A stretch of DNA of 64,000 nt from Fratercula arctica (Eukaryota > Chordata > Aves > Charadriiformes > Alcidae): assembly GCA_947846985.1 (NCBI GenBank), contig CANTUZ010000007.1:29702355-29766354 (forward strand), in the 5' to 3' direction. The notes under the pieces are model-generated. The model did no database searches and had not been told where the DNA came from. It saw only the letters and a program-made list of their open reading frames with translations. Numbering within the stretch: position 1 is the first letter of the stretch; every line of letters begins with the position of its first letter. Positions 26,881 to 39,282 of this stretch are shown piece after piece. Position numbers and translations under genes: made by a program.

Positions 26881-26912
26881 GGGGGGTGGGTTTGGAGGGG
26901 GTGGTGGTGTGG
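26881..26912 (+). repeat. G-rich tract (C-rich in the transcript), 230 bp before the large exon
   Basis: The plus strand has runs of 6, 3, 5, 2 and 2 G separated by T and TTTGGA. On the gene's RNA this is CCACC and CCCCC-rich. It could form a G-quadruplex on the template strand or bind C-rich-binding splicing proteins. Neither is shown. Confidence 0.6.
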
Positions 26913-29260
26913 TTTTTTTTCTTTTTTAAACTGGCTTCTCTACTTCTACAGAAAAGTTATTAAATTCCTAGACAGATGTAATTTGGTTTCTCTATTGTAC
27001 AAGTGAGTGTGGAGAAGAGGAACAAAGCCAAAGTTCAACCACGTCCAAAGGCAAAACAGTATGCATACACTGGAGAATCTAAGCCAATATTCTATTTCAA
27101 AGAAAACAAGAAAGATAAAGGGACTGTTTCTCTGTTCGTGGAGCAAATCCGGACATGATCTGAAAGCATTAGCCTAAAAAACCAACACCACCATTGAAAA
27201 GAGGCTTACTACAGACAAAACTAAGTCATAACAGTTTATTAGAAATATATTTTAAAACTCATTAAAGCTATCCCTTTCTTCATCATTATGTATTTTATAT
27301 TTCTAGTGAAAATTACAATCCCAGTGAGAAAAGATCTATTTTCATTTCAAAAAATATCACAGACCTATGAGATCAATTTGAAAATAATTTTTTTATCGGG
27401 TTTGTTGAACACCTAACACACCTGGAATTGCAAAGAAATGCTACATATATTGCACAAACATAGCTTCTTTTAAAACACTGGCATTGACAAAGTAGTCTGC
27501 TAAAATAAGGATTGGAATCGAGAACTGAATTCCCTCTTCTGCTGTCTCTTCAGACAAGCAGGGATTAAGAATGTCACCATTATCCCCTTTTCTCCCATGT
27601 CTCACCCTTCAGAGGAAGAAAAGAAGTAAAGGCAGTTCTCCAGCCATATCTTCCATAAGGACAGAGCTAGAATGCAGATCACTAAAGCTGAATGTACGGA
27701 ATGACCACAAAAAGAAGGCATCAATAAGGATGCTGACTAATTAGGATTTTCTTTTTATGTGTCATACTTGTAATAATGAACAACAGCACCCAGCCTGGTT
27801 CTTTCTGTTTATCGTGCTTGTCTCTCACCGTTACTCATGCAATTGTATGTGTGCTCTAAACTGATCTGAGACACTTCAGACCAAAGGGAAAGAAAGCATT
27901 CCCAGTGTGCAAGGTTCCTTATTTCTCATCACTTGTAGAAGATTTGTACTCACTGTATCTTGCTACCCACTGTTAAGTGAATGCATTCATAGGTGTCATT
28001 CTGTGTAAGCCTGTACTTTCATTGACTTGTTTACTCAAAGCCAGAGTTTGACCCTATAATCATTTATGTCGTGAAAAAAAAAAATATTCATCCACATTTC
28101 AAAAATTACTGTGCCACTTGCACAGTACTTTTGACAACATTAAGTTGCAACTAGGGACAGTCTAAAGTGAAGTGGAACACATTTTGAAACCATAAAGCGA
28201 ATACAGCTTTGGCTTCTTTAGCTGAAGGCATATGAAGATATAAGCCTTGCAAATCATTTCTAAATCAAGATATACATTTTGAACCAATTAGGTTAAATTT
28301 TAGAATGGCAATTCTATGTTGATCTCTTCATGAAGGCGGAGTGTGAGTTTCCTCTTTATCTTCAATCTGGCTAGCTGTTATTTGCAATAAATTTGATAAT
28401 TACTGAGAAACGATGATTATATATATTATGCTTTAACATAGATTTCCAGAAAAAAAAAAAAAGTAACAGAAGCTAGGAGAAAAAAAAAAAAATAACAACA
28501 AACCTGTCAGCTATCTTTTACTTCTGTATTTGTACACAAGTTGACAGATGGGCACTGATTATTCTGTCATTAGATCCCACAACTACAACAAACACTCCAT
28601 ATAGACTTTCAGTACATGCAGCTATACATATGCATACCCGTTTCTGCTTTTCTTTAACTATCAAGTATGAGAAAGATATTTTTCATTATAGCATATAAGT
28701 TTGATATAAAATCTAGAGCTTCTGTTCCCCATCACTATCAGTAAAATTACTGGAGTAACAGAAAAGAATGCAAAGTACTCTTCCAAGTTAATTACTAACA
28801 CTTGAATAATTTTCTGGGGAAAAATACTATCTTTCTCCTCATTCAAGGAAGATCGTATTTCACATTGTTTAAGGTATAAGGTTAGGTGTGTCGTCATGCT
28901 GCATTTTAACAAATGCATTTGCTAAGAACAGACAGTTCTCCCATCCTAAACACTCCAAAAAATGATTAAACATTCAAGAAACATATTTTTAAGATTATAA
29001 ATATCTAATTCTCGCCTTTATGAGGAAAGACATTGAGAGTTAAAAATCGTGAGAGAAACATGAAGAAACCCCTTCAGGATTAAAGTCTTGACGTGAAAGT
29101 AAATGGCTCTATCATCATTAAAACCTCAGTGAAGTGAAAATTTCCATTAGGGTCAGACTGTTATTCGGACTGAACCATACCTTCAGTCACCACATTATAT
29201 CAGTGATTTGAAGGTTTCGTTCACACTAGGAAGGGTATGAGTCCATTGGAAAAGCGTAAT

Positions 29261-29341
29261 AGATATTTATATATTATATATATAATATTTATATATTATA
29301 ATATATAATAATATATAAATATTATATATAATATTTATATA
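29261..29341. repeat. AT-only near-palindrome (about 80 bp)
   Basis: An almost pure A/T block is built from ATATTTATAT and its complement. The left and right halves are near-perfect reverse complements, so either strand could form a long hairpin. Confidence 0.85.
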
Positions 29342-32300
29342 GTACCTTTCACCATTAAAGTGACTGTCTGGTAAAAATAATCTGCTACGTTATCATCTCC
29401 ACCACTAGAGAAGGATGCGAGTGAGATATAAAAAAGGTTGACTTTTTTAATCTAAAAAGACAATTTAAACAATTAAAATTAACTATTTGAGGCAAAACAA
29501 GGTTATCCCCATCTCAGAGCCAGGATTAGCCTTAAGAGGCTCTGGCCCTGATCACAAGATTCTTTATCAGGGCAATATGTGACTCTGTTACCTTATTCAA
29601 TTTTCATAGCATCCTTTTCAGTGGATTCATGCACACAGTAGTCTCTGAAACAATGAAACTAGTATTCCTGTTGAATACTCCCTATCATATATTTACCTGA
29701 TCGTTTGTAATGGATCCAAATGTCCTTTTCGGAGCCGTTTTGGGCTGTCATGTAAATAAAAAATTAGAGAGTTTTTTAAAAATTGTAACATTTAGGTATA
29801 CCAATAAATACATAATCAATGACACATGGACATTTAATGTGATAAGCTAGAAGAGCTTCCAGTATTACGGACAGGACTGCATTTAACAAAGTGCACCTAA
29901 AGTCTAAGCATAACTTGTCTCTAGATATACTTATTACAGTACCACAGTATCTCACCACAATGTTTTGTTAAATCCATGGGGTACTGTCTACCTGAACATT
30001 GTAATGAATGTTCTTTCAAGCCACAAATTGTAATGTGGGCTTCACTGTTGAGAGGAATGAGAAAAGAGAACGGCTTCTGGTTAATACTTACAAGAGTGGT
30101 ACAGTCTGTTGTGTTCAAAACATCTTATGAACTTATATTTATAGACCAGTAAGTTGATAGAATGTAGTAATTTCTGAAAGTAATAGGGAAGGGAAAGAAT
30201 ATTGCGCTAAATAACCATATAAAAACTACTGTTTGTGATACAAAATACTCTGAAATTAAGACAGTCTATTAGTGATTATTTCTTAAAACATTAAAAATTA
30301 TATAATTGTATATAATAAATATACATTGTTAACTGAAAAACAAAAGATCAACACTGTTCTCAATCTTCATTCAAGAAGAGTATTCTGAACCTTTAGAGAA
30401 AGACACATGAGCAAAAGACAGCTCATTGTTTTTTGTCAACAACTTTGCCCTATACTTGTTATCAACACTTATCTTCCTGCACTGTAAACGACAAACACAT
30501 TTATAGGATGTATGTCTTTAGTTCAACTGAATCTTAGAAGTCAAGGGCTAGATAACATGCATATAATAAAATTTTACTAATGTTCTACAATAACTCATTT
30601 CAATGAATACTGCAACAAACTGGAAGTGCACACTTATTTATTACATGTCAACAATCCTCTTAAAATCAGGTATTTTTAATATTTTTAAAAATCTTACTCT
30701 GCCTGAAATCTAAAATAAGCAGATTTAGAGTGACTAAATTCTAGCAGGCTAAATACAGCAATAGAGGGAAATGAAAAAAATGTTTAAAAGAGAAAAAAGG
30801 AAAAAGGAAGGAAAAAAAATCAGGTTCCCATTAGAAAGTGATTCATTAAATCATTAAAGAAATTAATTAATGACAAAGCCATTGGTTAACATTAAATCAT
30901 ATGTCCAAAGGACCCTAAAATCTTTTCAGAAAGTCCACAGAATAATGCATGTTTGCTAAATGCTAGTTATTTCAGATACGGCAACACAGAAAAACCTTTG
31001 CAGGTCTCCTGCAAAATTACAACATAGGTCCCAGCCACTGTTTCCTTGTCTGTTTTTGTCAAGACATACGGAACTGATTTATAACTGTAGTGTTCTATTA
31101 GGAAAGAAAAAGAGTACAGTAGCACAATTTCAATTCCTAATGCAAAAAACTGAACAACAGTTATACAGTGGACAGCTTTTTTAATAAAAGCTGAAAATTA
31201 AACTTGCATTTTTCTTTCAAAGGTGAAAATGGATTCCCAAAGCCAAGCTAAAGCCTTAAACACAAAATATGCTACATGATAGGCAATAATGGATGTAAGT
31301 TCCTACAATAGGTGCTCATTAGTACATTCGGATCTATAATACCATAAGTGTTGTAGATCTAATAAACATCCCTTGTCTGCTATTATTTACACGGTGTGTA
31401 TTTCACCTATTCATGCATTCTAGAAGATTAGATTTTGTTGGACAGCTGTCCCATTTAAAGACTGCACAGGCACTACCCTCATGACATCCCATAGCTTACA
31501 TCCCTGAAGTCACCTGAAATGTGTGTTATTAATACCGAAGGTTACCTTATGAACTGAGCGACAGTACCTCCAAGGAGAAAATAAAATTACAAAGGTAAGA
31601 TATTTTTATAATGCAAAACTCAGCAGATGCAGAGTTGCTTACGTATTTGCAACACTAGCTATTTGTTAAAACAACTACTGACTTTTAATTTGTAGGCCAA
31701 GATTCCTATGAGTTTTGTTCATGTTATGGTTTTCTGTCAGTATCACACGCTGTTTCACATGGTTTCCTTTGAAGCAAGCCAAAGCTTAGCTTTGAATAAA
31801 CTGAACTTACAGGTTCCAATCCTGTAGTAAAAGTAAAAGCAGGATTTGGAAGCTTCCAATCATGTATGAACTGAAAGTGTATTTTGTGCATTCAGAATCC
31901 TAATTTGCTCCACCCCTACATCAAAATTAAGGAGACAGCAAATTATGATAATTGCTAATAAACTATTTTTCCACCCCCAATTACAAAAGAGCTTCTATAA
32001 ATGTAAAGCACTGCCAAAGATTGCCTCTCTGTATACAACCACACACAAAACCTTACTCGTCCTGTGAAGCAGACAGAAAGCAAAATGCTGTAGATGGGAT
32101 CAATAGAACATAAGGATAATAATGAGCCATTTCATGCTGCAAAGGAACAGTATAAAGTATAATATGGAATGAAGAAACAAACAATCAATGCATTTAATAC
32201 TGATTTGCTGAAGAAGAAAAAAGGCTAGGAGGTATACCGAAACATGAAATTACTTCCTTGGGAATCTGAATTTAATGTTACTACAAAAAAGACTGAAACA

Positions 32301-32416
32301 GTTCTAACAATTACATTGCTTGAACCTCCTTAATCCTTTTGGATGATTTGTTCCTTTCCGTAAAGAGTTCCTTTCAATCTTGTCATATTGTGAACATTGT
32401 CAACTTCATTTTCTAA

Positions 32417-32443
32417 GATAGATAGATATAAGATAGATAGATA
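32417..32443. repeat. Interrupted GATA microsatellite
   Basis: Two blocks of three GATA units are separated by TAA. Confidence 0.85.
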
Positions 32444-32827
32444 ATTTTTTCTAAGATGGAATATTTTTGCATCCTCCTCAATTCTTGGCATCCAATTTTC
32501 AGAACGTATTTATTAGATCATGTAATTAGAGACAGTGAATACTACGTTTTTAATATATTTACTTTTTTGCTGCCCCAATTTCTCCAGTCTACACTTAAGG
32601 CAAGCCTGAAACTCCATAGATAAAGTGTGCTAATATTATTAATCTACAAACTTTACAATGGAGAGAACATGGAGAGCTGGAAAGTAGCAATACACACACT
32701 TAACATTTTCAAAACCATACCAGTTCAAGAGTAACTCTCTTCCCATATTATATCTTCAGTACGTGAAATGTTTCAAACATTTTTTTTTTAAATGAAATCT
32801 AACTTCTCTTTTGAATCATGGGTTACA

Positions 32828-32878
32828 ATAAAAAAACCAAAAACAACCCAAACCAACAAACAAAACAAAAACCCAAAA
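32828..32878. repeat. A/C-rich low-complexity tract
   Basis: AACCAAAAACAACCCAAACC and similar, without G for about 50 bases. Confidence 0.8.
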
Positions 32879-33034
32879 TTTTTAATAAAAATTCACTTCA
32901 TATGCCTCTACAAACTAGCGTAGGAGTAGTAGGGTATCAACATTACTGCATTAACATGATATAAAATTACCAAGATAATTGCTTACAAAAAAGTGGCAGC
33001 AGGAACTCAGCTGTCACTTGAATAGTCTTGCACA

Positions 33035-33067
33035 ATGTACTGTAGACATACCATGTACTGTAGACAT
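33035..33067. repeat. Exact 15-bp direct repeat, period 18
   Basis: ATGTACTGTAGACAT occurs at 33035-33049 and 33053-33067 without mismatch. Confidence 0.92.
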
Positions 33068-33264
33068 GCAATTATGTATTTCAACAAAGTGTGCAGCTGC
33101 ATCACAAACTTTAAGGAATTTATCTTCACAATACTCCTGCTATTTAAACAATTGTACCACTATCTAACAATAGAAGATTGAAGTACAGAGACATTTTATC
33201 ATTTGTCCAAGGTTTGTAGCTTCTCTGAAAGAGGCAGACACTTCTGAACTACCAATCATGTTTT

Positions 33265-33322
33265 AAACTAAACTTTAGAACTTCAAACTTCAGAAACTAA
33301 ACTTTAAAATTTTAAACTTTAA
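33265..33322. repeat. Degenerate 29-bp tandem pair
   Basis: Both units begin AAACTAAACTTTA and are built from AAACTT-type words. The second half is diverged. Confidence 0.65.
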
Positions 33323-36300
33323 ACAAAAGTACTTTCATTTAGAGACACTCTTCCCAAAAGAACAAAGGTCAACAGCTACAGGTAAGGCAATTAGGGAAGT
33401 AACCTCCCCTCTTAATCTCCTCCATTATAGTTATTCAAAAATATTCACAGACATATTGAACAGGAAACTACATTTTCAACACACCTGAAGGTGTTCAGAT
33501 TAAGGTATTAAATGTGTTTGAGCTTTGCTCTGAATTCCCACATTTCCACAGTTAGATAAAGCTCCAGACACCTGACTTCAGTACGTTCTCTTTGGAGTCA
33601 CACTATAGATATATAACGAAGAAAAAAATTAGTATTTATGTTAGGCAACAATATATTCAATAAGTGAATTTTGATATTCACATTATGTATGTGTGACAAT
33701 TACATATTTGCTCAATTTCCTAGCTGCGAACAGCAACGGAACAGAGTATGTGTAAAAAAGAGAAATAAATGAATAGATGTTTTAGTGATGTAATTCTCTA
33801 ATGTATTACTGTGCTCTTGTAGGTAACAGCTAACAGTTCTGTATTGCTGTGCGGAATAGCTCCTAAATCACAACCTCATTTTGCTTTGATAGACAAACAA
33901 GGTATCGTAGGCTCCTAATTGCACATTTTGGAGCTCTCAGATGAATGCTGACTGGGTGTTGGTGCAGTGTGAACCTGTAATGCCCTCCTATTCACTACCT
34001 GCTCTATAACCAGATCAGTACTTTCAGGCAGAAGGAGATCAAAACTGACAGCCACTTGTATACAAGAAAGTAGAGACAACTGAGACATTGCTGAAAATTC
34101 CTTTACCGTGAAGAGCAGACTGTCCAGTATCCTCAGCTTCCAGTAATTTCACTGGGAACTGGGGGTGATGGACACATATGGATTTGTCTCATGACAAATG
34201 GTAAAACAAAAAATAAGAGACAGAAAACCTTTGTCCTTTGTTTAAAAGGAGTACAAATATTTGCAAACCTAGGTTCATTAAATGCATGTATTGTTATTAT
34301 CTCATTCCCTCTTACACAAACACAGAAAAAAATTCAGCTAAAGTGCATGGTTTCTTTAAATACATGGCATCTTCATTAAGACAAATCCATATCCTGAACT
34401 CTGATGCTGTAGTTTTTTTCCAATAGGTTATTTAGCTAGATTATCTTATTTGATCTGAGGTCTTTTTAAACTGAAGTTCAGCTGTGAACAAAACCACTGT
34501 ATCTTCCCTTTATGTTTACACTTTCAGGAAAAAAACGTCGACAAAACCTTCATCTGAATGGCATGAGTACCTCACACACACTCAACCCACTCTCTTCAGG
34601 TATCCTAGCATCCAGAAACACAAAGAAAATAAATGAATAAGGTAAGACATTCTCTGGACTTACATCACAAGGACATTGTTTCACATGGGAGACCATACTT
34701 CAGTGCGCATGTATTGCTGTTTTATGAATTTTAACATTAAAAATACACAGCCTTAATGCAGAAAATTCACAACTCGTGGGCAAAAATATAACAGAATGAG
34801 AAAAACACTAATATAATAGAGTTCACTCTTTAATTTTGAGTAGAATTACCCCAGCTTTCACAAACAGGCTTTAGGAATTGCAGGCCTGTCACAAATACTG
34901 CTGAAAAGAACATGATAGTAAGCCTTTCTCAAGACTTCCACTCTTTGTAGGGTTTTGTAAAACTCAAAAGAAGAGGAAGTTTATGTGGGACATTTAACTA
35001 CTAGAGGATCATGTTTGCTTTTGAAAGAAACAAAGCTATGCTTTTCCAAATAATGAAAACTTATCCTTTTTGTATTATTCTAATAAAATAACAGTGGAAC
35101 TATCATATTAAACTGTAAAAGCACAAGACATACTACCCATTAGAAGATAATAAATAATACTGCAATTCCAGAGTAATAAATCAGAGAGAGTTGCTGAAAA
35201 GATGTACAGAGTGACAGTAAGTACGAAAAATAGTTCCAGAAAGACTGAATTCTAAAACTCATTAAATTAAAGTCTTTTCACCACATTGATCAGAGAATGT
35301 AGGGGATAAACCAAAAATGTATTCTCTGGTGCTGGATTTATCAGGAAGACAACTTGACGTCTTATTCCTCCTGTGTTACTGACTCTTATTTATCTGAATC
35401 AGTAGAACAAAAGCAAGATAAAAACGAAGAAACATTTCTCTACTGCAAGGCAGTAACATCTCTGAAAGTCACTTTTAAAAAGAAATCTCATGCTACCTGT
35501 TTGTATTGAAAATTCTAGTATATAAACTGTCATGACCTTCTAGTTAACAAGTTATAGTCCTAAAAACAGCTTCCCTGTAAGTTGTTTGGGATCAAAAAAA
35601 ATTTTAAAAGCATAATTGATATGTACTTTTGTAAGTAGTTATACTCAAGATTATATTCCTTTCTAAAAACAAAAATAAAATTCCAGTTTTACTCTAATTG
35701 CATACACTTGTGCTATTTCTCAGACTTACAATCAGGGATGAAATTGATGGAATTGATTTGCAATACTGAAAATAAAATTAAGAATATTAGAATGGCATGT
35801 TTACAGGGGAAACACCAAACACTCATCATTCCATTCCAGCTTTTCTGCTCAGTTTTTTTTTTTTTTTTACTGTTTATATTCTCTAGTAGCAGTTCAGTCT
35901 TGAATATATACTATAAATATTGGTTAATGGGCAGGAGGTTTTCCTCCAACAGGAAAAAAATGTGAAAAAAAACCACAGAACCATAGAACACAATAAGCCA
36001 ACATCTAAGCATGAAGAATACCAGCTTCAGAAGGTAAACCGAATATCCATCTCCTTTTGCAAAGATCTAGACTATCCCACCAGGTAACACGTATCCTCCA
36101 ATAAATTGTGAACTACCTATCCTCTGTGGCTGAGACAAGTTCTCCCACAATTCATGGGAAAAACTGCATAGAGTGGTTAATCTTAGTAGTAAAGTGAATG
36201 ATGGAGTGTATCTACACACGAAAGCTAACAGCAAAATAAACAAAATAGCTAAAGTGTTATTTAGCAATATGACTGACCCACACAAACTGTACTATTCCAG

Positions 36301-39202
36301 AAAAAAAACTAAGCAAAGATAGTTATGCCCAGTAACAACTCATGTAATCCAAGTCAGAGAAAAAGCAAGCTTTCCTAGGTCTAGATCCACTCAAAGTTCT
36401 TTCCTGAGGTTAATTCAATCACTGTCCTAAAACAGATGTTTCCAAATAACAATACACATGCTGCTTGTGGTACAGTAACACTTTGTAATACGCACACAGA
36501 AACTGGATTTGTGACCTCTTCCTTAGTGGAAAATATCAACAGCTTTTGGGCAACCAACGTGATGTCAACACCAAGGTGTCAGTGTGGCAAACAAAACCAG
36601 AGAACTTTCCCTAGATTCTTCATAACCACTCCACTAAGATAATAACCTCAGGTTATAGAACCATCATGAAGCCCATAGAATTAATTTTGCTTTCAGATAC
36701 TTGCTAACAAAGACAGCATCTCTCAGCCGCATACAGGTTAGAACTACGAAAATGGTTGTAAGAAAGCACCCTCTGGGAATGATAATATGCTCTGAATAAT
36801 TCAATGAGAAGTTCAGCATTCATATTCTAAAAATGGGATGTAAACAACTGAATCTACCAAACCAAATCTATTAAATCAATCTAAAATCCAGCAAAAATGT
36901 TATGTCCACCAACTGGGAAACTGACTGTCATCATGGAAAAGGAAACACACCTCAAACAATTAAACACTCTTAAACAATTTTTAACTTACATACAAAGACT
37001 TGGCATATACCTTGATTTTTACTTACTTAATTTCTATTTCTTTATTTTAAAGGGTTTAATGTTAATGTATTGTCAGCATTCTTGCACATTATGGTATAAA
37101 GCTATGAACAAGAACTACATTTCTTTCCTTTATGTAGCAGTGTGTTAAATGAACAGTTTAATTTGAATTCAAAATTTTTGTTAGGCACATTACTATTTTT
37201 AAAACATGCCTAGGACGTTCTACCAACTACTACATCTGTCATTAGACATCAAATTCACAGATACTGAAATACAGCAAAATAAGTACTGTCCAAGAAAGGA
37301 TGGAGTCAATTTGTTCATAGAAATCTGCAGCATTGCTCACTACAGAAAAAATATTTTCAGTTGTTACATGGATCCACAATTTAGAGCACCATCTCAAAAT
37401 CCTAAGGTGACACAATAAGATTAGTTGCTAAATTTGTTATGCATTCTACCTACAGAGTCAAAACTCCTCTTCCACCCTCAATTAACTTTACTGTTACTGT
37501 AAGAAGAGGCCTACTGTGGATATATCTGGAAGAACCCATTGTTAAAATGTAAAATTAAATGAAATCTGTTTTGAAATTCAGCATTATGTCTTGTAACAAA
37601 ACGGCAAAGCCTAGACTAGATTAGTGGAAGTGAGTATGACAGCTGAAATGACAGAGCTTCCAAGAGGGCTAAGCATTGTTAAAGTTTTTCCTTATTATGC
37701 TCTTAGGCACAATCTGATTAGTTCCAACAGCTGCCCAGCAGGAAAAGCCAACCAATCGTTCCACAGTAATATGCATATTAACATATGCCTTTAGTTTTCA
37801 GTGATTTCAGAGCCAGGTAGCACACAACACTATAGCATGAGCTTGTATCTTTTGATTTACAGTGATCCTTAGTATTTCAAATGCAAACCATGTCAGAAAT
37901 TTCCAATCATCACAATGCAAGTTACCACCTTAAAACCTTTTCTGATGGATAAACGTGTTCCACCCACTAGTATACAAAGAAAAAAAAAAAAAAAGAGGAG
38001 GAAAAAAAATCCACTGCACATAAATTAGTCAAGTCTTTGTTAGAGGCAATGAGTACCAAAAAGCAATTTCCTTTGTTACTTTGCTCATGAAACTCAGTAG
38101 CCTGTAGCATATGCTATGCTGTGACAAATAATGTAGTTGCACTTCAATCCAATATTCAAAAGAGTTTCTGAAAGACTTCACTCCTGTTTATAAGAACTCT
38201 TCTAATGTTATCTGAATATTATAATGGCAGTGAGACTGGTGGTTTTACCATTTCTTCTAGCCCTATGAATGTTAGATATGATTTCTATACATACATACAA
38301 CCCCCCATACGTACATTACTTACTGTGAAATGTTTCAAGCCTGGGAGTGATATTTTCAACCAAATGGAATACTGAATTACACACTCATACATCAAATAAT
38401 TTTAAAGTTATTATCAAAGCTAATCATTAATATGGAAGCATCTAAAACCCCCAGGTTTTAATTCCACAACGGTAAATTCACTTCTTAAAGAGCCTTGACT
38501 GTTCTTCCAGTTCCTTAGCATAGGAAAAATTAGGAGAAAACTTTATCCTTGAGTAGTACAAAGTTTTCTGCCATCGCGTACTAGAATAAAATCTGCTTAT
38601 ATCTCTTGGCCTTTACTTCTCATCATAGCTCAAGTATATATACATTTCAAATACAGACCAAATTAATTTTATTTCTATTTAGTCCTACAAAATGTGCATG
38701 CTTACTTGTGAAAAATGCATTTGCACAGTTTCTGATCACCTCCATGAGCCTATGAAAAACTACATACCTTTTTAAGTAAAAATAATAAAGTTTAATTCCT
38801 TCATCACTGAATGCAGAACACATTTCAAAGACAGGGCTGTTTTTATAGTTTAAGAATGTCATCAGTGGACTGATGCAAGCAGAAAATAAGCACTCATCGC
38901 ATGATACAATTTCTAAGTCTTTGCCTATATTCCAAATGCTCAAAATTTTACAGTTTACAATTTTTACAAAATAGGTTCAAAACCCAACTCGAGAAACTGC
39001 ACTTACAAAAAAATCCAGATAAGAACATCAGAACCATCACTTCTGGACAAGAAATCTGTGAGCCTCAAATTGGCAGAAGCTCAGGCATAGCTTGGGAAAA
39101 TATGCTTGTGCTGTTCTTAGAGTCTCTCCTAAGTGTTAGAGACAGGATACAAGATCAGATAAAACTCATTTTCATCCAGCAAGGGCATTCTCAGGTCAAG
39201 TC

Positions 39203-39282
39203 ATTATCATTCACCTCACTTAACTGTATGGAAACTGAGGCACAGAAAGCAGAAGTGACTCATTCACAACTACTCTGCAGGC
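39203..39282 (-). mobile_element. Possible ancient MIR-type SINE fragment
   Basis: The plus strand reads ATTATCATTCACCTCAC, then GGAAACTGAGGCACAGAAAG, then GAAGTGACTCATTCACAAC. This parallels the reverse complement of the MIR core: ATTAT, CCCCATTTTACAG, GGAAACTGAGGCACAG, AAGTGACTTGCCCAAGG. Only this block is similar and no tail is seen. Chance similarity is not excluded. Confidence 0.5.

Larger units (their letters stand above)
26913..39202. other. Intronic AT-rich DNA, no gene recognised
   Basis: This stretch contains the AT palindrome, a GATA microsatellite and two short tandem duplications. No frame with family similarity was seen. Confidence 0.6.

Noticed and set aside
32417..32443. GATA cluster considered as a GATA-factor regulatory site
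   Set aside because: It is a simple microsatellite without flanking motif structure.
35853..35868. T16 run considered as a retroposon tail
   Set aside because: No retroelement body or target duplication is visible next to it.
35970..36010. CACAGAACCATAGAACA resembling a CR1 tail
   Set aside because: The following sequence does not continue as CR1 3' DNA, so it was not called.
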